64,000 bases of DNA from JBBDIK01 sp964640385 (GTDB lineage: Bacteria; Actinomycetota; UBA4738; JBBDHU01): the NCBI GenBank assembly GCA_964640385.1, contig CAZXFL010000010.1, positions 1-64,000 of the forward strand, given 5' to 3'. The position numbers and the translations under genes were made by a program. How positions within the stretch are numbered: the stretch's first letter is position 1; each line of letters begins with the position of its first letter. The notes beneath the pieces are model-generated. The model had not been told where the DNA came from. It did not search any database and saw only the letters and a list, made by a program, of their open reading frames with translations. Positions 59,895 to 64,000 of this stretch are shown here, piece after piece.

Positions 59895-60431
59895 TTACTT
59901 GCGCTTGCGCATGTGGGAACGCTTCACGTCGACCTGGCGTTCCTCGCTCCCACGCATGAACTTGCGGAGCATCTGTTCGAATTCGGGGTTGGACCCGCGC
60001 GACATCCGCGGCTGCGGATCCTGCAGCGCCTTGATCGACAGGTCGATCTTGCCGTCTTCCTTGATCGCCGTGACCTTCGCTTCGACCTTGTCGCCTTCGC
60101 GCAAGTGCTCACGAACGTCCTTGACGTAGTTCCGGTCGATCTCGGAGATATGGATCAGCCCCGACCGGCCGTCCGAGAGCGCGACGAACGCCCCGTAGGG
60201 GGTGATGCGTTGCACGACAACGAACGTCACGGAACCGACCTCGATCGGCCCCTCGGGGACGGGGGCGACTTCCTCGCCGGTCTCGGGATCCACGACCGGC
60301 ACGTCGGCTGGTGCGTCGGACGGGGAGTCGGGGGCGACCGTCTCGACCGTCGTCTCGGGCGTCTCGACCGTCGTCTCGGGCGTCTCGACCGTCGTCTCGG
60401 GCTGCTGTTCCTGCGTGTCGTCTTGGGTCAT
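59895..60431 (-). CDS. S1 RNA-binding domain protein with a repeated acidic N-terminus
   Basis: A 178-residue protein. The N-terminal third (5-50) is disordered, with PETTVET repeated three times by a 21-bp tandem repeat. One S1 domain (about 65-138: GSVTFVVVQRITPYGAFVAL, GLIHISEIDRNYVKDVREHL, KEDGKIDLSIKAL) and a basic C-terminus ending RSHMRKRK follow. Single-S1 proteins of this type bind RNA or ribosomes and modulate translation. A -10-like TATAGT lies 10 nt before the ATG. Confidence 0.85.
   Translation of the reverse strand: MTQDDTQEQQPETTVETPETTVETPETTVETVAPDSPSDAPADVPVVDPETGEEVAPVPEGPIEVGSVTFVVVQRITPYGAFVALSDGRSGLIHISEIDRNYVKDVREHLREGDKVEAKVTAIKEDGKIDLSIKALQDPQPRMSRGSNPEFEQMLRKFMRGSEERQVDVKRSHMRKRK
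60340..60402 (-). repeat. Three perfect 21-bp tandem repeats inside the S1 gene
   Basis: Units at 60340-60360, 60361-60381 and 60382-60402 are identical and encode PETTVET three times. In-frame copy number can change by slippage. Confidence 0.8.
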
Positions 60432-60484
60432 GTGGGCAGCCACTATATCCGACGAGCCGCGGCGGACCGCCGCGGCGCACAGGG

Positions 60485-60856
60485 CTACGGAGCGATGCCC
60501 GCCTCTGAGCTGCACGGGATCGGGGTCGGCTCGCCACCCTTCTCGACGATCACGAATGCAACCTCGCCGCGTCTGACCATCCCGAGGCACACGCGCGCGA
60601 GCAACTCGAGGTACTCGGGATCCCGGAGTTGATCGACCTGCGCTTCGAGCTGGACGTTCGTCGCAGCCAGCACCTGGGTCTCGTGGCGGAGCTCGGCGAG
60701 TTGGCGCCGCTGGTCGAAGAAGAGGCGGACCGGGTAGACGGATGCGACGGCCAGCACGATCACGACCGCGAGGAGCACTGCGGCCCTGATCGTGACCCGG
60801 ACCCGAGGGCGGGCGGCAGCGTGCTTCCCGGCAACGGCCTCGCCGCGAGCCCCCAT
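60485..60856 (-). CDS. DivIC/FtsB-like septum protein
   Basis: A 123-residue bitopic protein: a basic cytosolic N-terminus, one helix (about 25-44, AAVLLAVVIVLAVASVYPVR), a short coiled coil (RRQLAELRHETQVLAATNVQ) and a DivIC-type C-terminus (RDPEYLELLARVCLGMVRRGE). It should act with FtsL/FtsQ at the division site. The ATG overlaps the eno stop (TGATG), a common actinobacterial order (eno, divIC, DUF501, ppx). Confidence 0.88.
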   Translation of the reverse strand: MGARGEAVAGKHAAARPRVRVTIRAAVLLAVVIVLAVASVYPVRLFFDQRRQLAELRHETQVLAATNVQLEAQVDQLRDPEYLELLARVCLGMVRRGEVAFVIVEKGGEPTPIPCSSEAGIAP

Positions 60857-62133
60857 CAGCCTCCCCTCGGGAACGCGGAGGGACCGGCGAACCGCGCGTC
60901 CTCGCCCAGGACCTGCTCGATACGCAGCAACCGATTGTACTTGGCCGTGCGCTCCCCACGTGACGGCGCTCCGGCCTTGATCTGCCCGGCGTTGGTGGCG
61001 ACCGCCAGATCGGCGATGGTCGTGTCCTCGGTCTCGCCCGAGCGATGGCTGATCATCGAGCGGTAGCCCGCTGGCGTCGCGGCGTCGATCACGTCGAGCG
61101 TCTCGGTCAACGAGCCGATCTGGTTGATCTTGATGAGGATCGCGTTTGCGGCGCGTTCGCGGATCCCGCGGGCGAGCCGGTCGGGGTTGGTGACGAACAG
61201 ATCGTCGCCGACCAGCTGGACGCGGTCGCCGAGCGCAGCGGTGAGGTCCGTCCACCCCTGCCAATCGTCCTCGGCCAACCCGTCCTCGATCGAGACGATC
61301 GGGAACCGGGCGATCAGGCCTTCGTAGAAGGCGATCATGTCCTCGGACGTTCGATCCCGGCCCTCGAGGCGATAGGTGCCGTCGTGGAAGAACTCGGTCG
61401 ACGCCGGGTCGAGCGCGATCGCGACCTCATCGCCGGGCTCGAGACCCGACTTCCCGATCGCTTCGACGATCAGCTCAAGCGCAGCCTCCGCGGTTCCGAC
61501 ATCCGGAGCGAACCCACCCTCGTCCCCGACCGCCGTCGACCTACCGGCCTCGTGAATGATGCCCTTCAGCGCGTGGAAGACCTCTACGCCCCACCGGAGT
61601 GCCTCGGAGAACGAAGCGGCGCCGAGCGGGACGAGCATGAACTCCTGCATCTCGAGGTCGTTGTCGGCGTGCTCGCCGCCGTTCACGACGTTCAGGCAGG
61701 GCACCGGCAGCATGTGCGCGTTGGGCCCTCCGAGGTACCGGAAGAGCTCCAACCCTTCGTGGACGGCCGCGGCATGGGCGACCGCGACCGAGGCACCCAG
61801 GATCGCGTTGGCGCCGAGCGCTCCCTTGTTGGACGTACCGTCCAGGTCGGACAGCAGCTGGTCGATGTGGCGCTGATCCAGCGCTTCCTGCCCGGTGAGC
61901 GCCGGGCCCAGGACCTCGTCGACGTTGGCGACGGCCTGCAGGACGCCCTTCCCGCCGAAGCGCTTCGGGTTCTGGTCGCGGAGTTCGACGGCCTCGTGCG
62001 TCCCGGTGGAGGCGCCCGACGGAACGGCGGCGTGGCCAAGGGAGCCGTCGGAAAGAAGGCAGTCGACCTCGACGGTGGGGTTTCCCCGTGAATCGAGGAT
62101 CTCCCGTGCTGACAGGGAAGCGATCTCGGGCAT
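60856..62133 (-). CDS. eno: Enolase
   Basis: A 425-residue enolase converting 2-phosphoglycerate to phosphoenolpyruvate. Full-length, with IASLSAREILDSRGNPTVEV at the N-terminus, catalytic/metal motifs VGDEGGFAPDV, PIVSIEDGLAEDDW, QLVGDDLFVTNP and LIKINQIGSLTET, and the terminal SHRSGETEDTTIADLAVATN. The ATG is 9 nt after a -10-like TACACT, so the message may be almost leaderless. Confidence 0.98.
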   Translation of the reverse strand: MPEIASLSAREILDSRGNPTVEVDCLLSDGSLGHAAVPSGASTGTHEAVELRDQNPKRFGGKGVLQAVANVDEVLGPALTGQEALDQRHIDQLLSDLDGTSNKGALGANAILGASVAVAHAAAVHEGLELFRYLGGPNAHMLPVPCLNVVNGGEHADNDLEMQEFMLVPLGAASFSEALRWGVEVFHALKGIIHEAGRSTAVGDEGGFAPDVGTAEAALELIVEAIGKSGLEPGDEVAIALDPASTEFFHDGTYRLEGRDRTSEDMIAFYEGLIARFPIVSIEDGLAEDDWQGWTDLTAALGDRVQLVGDDLFVTNPDRLARGIRERAANAILIKINQIGSLTETLDVIDAATPAGYRSMISHRSGETEDTTIADLAVATNAGQIKAGAPSRGERTAKYNRLLRIEQVLGEDARFAGPSAFPRGG

Positions 62134-62184
62134 CGGAGCCCAAGTGTAGTTGCCTCGGGCCCCCGGACGGTGTATCTCCAAGCG

Positions 62185-63708
62185 ATGCGTGTCTGTCTCT
62201 GGCATGGCTGGCTTCTCGAGGGTTCGGGGTCCAACGTCTACACGGCGCGGGTCGCGGAGTGCCTGCGCCGGGAAGGTCACGACGTGCTGCTCCTGTGCCA
62301 GGAACAGCACCCGGAAGGGTTCGACTGGATCGACGCGTGGGGGTCGGCGGACCATGGGGTGAGCGCCCTCGTCCCGACCGGAGTGCCGGAGGCGGCGGGC
62401 CGGGTCACCCTGCTCCGGCCCCAGATCGGCGAGCTTCTGCCGGTCTTCGTCTGGGACGACTACGAAGGGTTCACGGTCAAGCGGTTCGTGGACCTCTCCG
62501 ACGACGAGCTGAACGCGTACCTGGATGCGAACGTGACGGCGATGCGCAACGCGGTCGAGTGGCACAGCTCCGAGGCCGTCGCCACAGGTCATGCGATCCC
62601 CGGCGCGGCGATCGCGAAGCGAGCCCTCGGCGACGGCCGCTACGTCGCGAAGGTCCACGGCAGCGACCTCGTCTACGCGGTCGACGAGCAGGATCGATAC
62701 GTCGAACTCGCGCGCGAGGGGCTCGCCGGAGCACGCGCCGTCGCCGGTGCCAGCGAAGACGTGCTTCGGCGGACCGAGGTGCTCGTTCCGGAGATCGCCG
62801 GGCGAACGGTAGTGGTACCTCCGGGCGTCGATGTCGCGCGGTTCCGCCTCCGGGATGGACGCGAGGCGCTGGAACGGGCCGCCACGTTGCTGGAACTCGA
62901 CGCCGAAACCGAGCGCGGCCGGCATCCGGAAGTGGATGCGGACGTCCAGGAGGCACTGGCAACGCGGGACGCGACGGCCCTCGACAACCTCGCGAACCGC
63001 TACGACCAGGCGGTGCCGGATCCTCAGGCAACCACCCGGTTGCGCGATCTCGCGTCTTTCGACGGACCGCTCATCGGCTACATCGGGAAGCTGATCGCCC
63101 CCAAGGGGGTCGAGCGGATGATCGAGGCGTTGGCGCTCATGGCCGGCGACACGCGCGGGTTGGTCATCGGCTTCGGCACGTTCCGCGAATGGCTGACCGC
63201 GCTCGTCGAGGCCCTGGATCGCGGGGATGTCGAGGCGTACGCATGGCTCCGCGATCGATCCGGGATGCAGCTCGAGCTGAGCGACGATCAGGTCCGCGCG
63301 GCGGAGGGGCTGCGCGAGCGGATCTCGTTCACGGGGAGGCTCGACCATCGGTACGCTCCGTCGACCCTCGGCGCACTCGACGTGTTGGTCGTGCCGTCCA
63401 CGCTCTCGGAAGCCTTCGGGATGGTTGCCGCGGAGGGAGCGGCGGCCGGAGCACTCCCGTTGGTCGCGCGTCACTCGGGACTCGAGGAAGTCGCCAACGC
63501 CCTGGAGGCCGAAGTCGGCCGCCCGGGCTGGTTCTCGTTCGAACCGGGTGACGGAGCGACCGCCCGGGTCACGGAGGGCATCACCCGCCTGATCGGACTC
63601 CCTGATGAGGAGAGGCAGACGTTGCGGGAGGCCTGCACGGCCTTCGTGGGTCGCGAGTGGTCGTGGGAGGCGACGGCCAAACGGATCCTCGCCGCCGCAA
63701 CGAGCTAG
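62185..63708 (+). CDS. GT4-like glycosyltransferase
   Basis: A 507-residue GT-B enzyme. N-terminal MRVCLWHGWLLEGSGSNVYT, a middle VVVPPGVDVARFR acceptor/sugar loop, and C-terminal IGYIGKLIAPKGVERMIEAL and VPSTLSEAFGMVAAEGAAAG. It has an insertion of about 60 residues (about 235-290) not usual in GT4. A GTG 15 nt upstream is an alternative start. No ribosome site is strong. Product unknown. Confidence 0.85.
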   Translation: MRVCLWHGWLLEGSGSNVYTARVAECLRREGHDVLLLCQEQHPEGFDWIDAWGSADHGVSALVPTGVPEAAGRVTLLRPQIGELLPVFVWDDYEGFTVKRFVDLSDDELNAYLDANVTAMRNAVEWHSSEAVATGHAIPGAAIAKRALGDGRYVAKVHGSDLVYAVDEQDRYVELAREGLAGARAVAGASEDVLRRTEVLVPEIAGRTVVVPPGVDVARFRLRDGREALERAATLLELDAETERGRHPEVDADVQEALATRDATALDNLANRYDQAVPDPQATTRLRDLASFDGPLIGYIGKLIAPKGVERMIEALALMAGDTRGLVIGFGTFREWLTALVEALDRGDVEAYAWLRDRSGMQLELSDDQVRAAEGLRERISFTGRLDHRYAPSTLGALDVLVVPSTLSEAFGMVAAEGAAAGALPLVARHSGLEEVANALEAEVGRPGWFSFEPGDGATARVTEGITRLIGLPDEERQTLREACTAFVGREWSWEATAKRILAAATS

Positions 63709-63995
63709 CCCCCCGTCAACGGGTATCTTCCGACGAGCCGCTCCGGTCCGCCGTCGAACGCGAGGAGTTCGACCTCCGAGCACTTCCCTTCGTCCGACTC
63801 GACCCCGAACCCCTTCAAGGTGAGGTGAGGACGGGGATACGAGAGACCGTCTGCGAGCCCGCGCCCCTGGATCTCCGCCTGGACCGCCAGGTACGCCTCC
63901 GACACCTCCCGCGGGGGCCTCAGGACGAGGTACCCACTCCCCGCAACCGCCTCGAGATGTCGGGCATCGGTGATGAACGGGATGTGGTCGTCCAT
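63705..63995 (-). pseudogene. 2H phosphoesterase (LigT-like), truncated
   Basis: A 96-residue reading from an ATG at 63993-63995 to a stop overlapping the convergent glycosyltransferase gene. YLVLRPPREVSEAYLAVQAE and RPHLTLKGFGVE are typical of the N-terminal half of 2'-5' RNA ligase-like phosphoesterases, with the first HxT motif (HLT). The second HxT motif of the family is missing, so the protein is probably a broken or shortened gene. The 5' side cannot be checked beyond 64000; the true start could be upstream. Confidence 0.55.
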
Positions 63996-64000
63996 CTCCC

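Noticed and set aside
60856..63783. 975-codon ORF in the enolase frame
   Set aside because: Only the 3' 425 codons (from 62133) match enolase; the rest is antisense to the glycosyltransferase gene.
1..64000. Mobile elements, phage or CRISPR
   Set aside because: No transposase, integrase or spaced direct repeats were seen; the only tandem repeats are inside the S1 gene and the mau-like leader.

Overview
This 64 kb window is high-GC, densely packed bacterial chromosome. It looks like a member of the Actinomycetota that is not obviously a close relative of Streptomyces or Mycobacterium. The evidence is the adjacent histidine-phosphatase / DUF3090 / SCO1664-family trio, the coproporphyrin-type haem genes with a chlorite-dismutase-like HemQ, a SenX3/RegX3-like phosphate system, the DUF501-Ppx pairing (here fused), many GTG starts, and many genes whose -10 box (TANNNT) lies 6-7 nt before the start codon, implying leaderless mRNAs. 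I see no phage, insertion sequence, CRISPR array or rRNA. One tRNA (Leu, TAA) is present.

Layout. 1-3.7 kb: an amine/GABA catabolic locus (aldehyde dehydrogenase cut by the window edge, PucR-type regulator, GABA aminotransferase) with three copies of a 17-bp palindrome. 3.7-9.7 kb: MFS exporter, pterin dehydratase, SDR, an MgtE-like channel with a duplicated PhoU-TrkA_C partner, and ispH. 9.7-14.9 kb: secreted phosphodiesterase, RlpA-like protein, corA with a pseudo-receiver, TetR, histidine phosphatase. 14.9-22.1 kb: a complete phosphate regulon, pstS-pstC-pstA-pstB-phoU-response regulator-arsC on the minus strand and the sensor kinase divergent, with PHO-box repeats between them. 22.1-27.8 kb: phosphatase/DUF3090/SCO1664/MGMT cassette, thioredoxin-fold lipoprotein, PPOX-type flavoprotein, rhomboid, thioredoxin, YCII-like protein. 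27.8-36.2 kb (minus): hemE-hemH-hemQ-hemC-hemD-hemB, a small unknown gene, pheA and a PQQ-type beta-propeller.

36.4-42.5 kb (plus): a seven-gene, mostly overlapping run that is the most unusual part of the window. It encodes a MauD-like thiol oxidoreductase, a Tat-exported cysteine-rich protein resembling the methylamine dehydrogenase light chain (MauA), a 26-residue membrane peptide, a MauE-like membrane protein, a secreted protein, a GT87-like membrane protein and a DUF255/YyaL thioredoxin-domain protein. No heavy chain (MauB) or TTQ-maturation gene (MauG) is present, and the second tryptophan of the TTQ pair appears to be phenylalanine. 42.6-49.2 kb (minus): an ECF sigma factor, a large anti-sigma/sensor protein, an M15 peptidase with an extra domain, and two upstream envelope proteins. 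49.2-53.1 kb: cyclophilin, ion-channel-like protein, class I aldolase, tRNA-Leu. 53.1-64 kb: envelope-sugar genes (epimerase-like protein with a Phe in place of the catalytic Tyr, two glycosyltransferases, nucleotide-sugar dehydrogenase), a second cyclophilin, a DUF501-Ppx/GppA fusion, an S1 protein, a DivIC-like protein, enolase, and a truncated 2H phosphoesterase at the edge.

Call types: gene functions come from motifs and family knowledge. Promoters, operators and structured elements were read by eye and are inferences.
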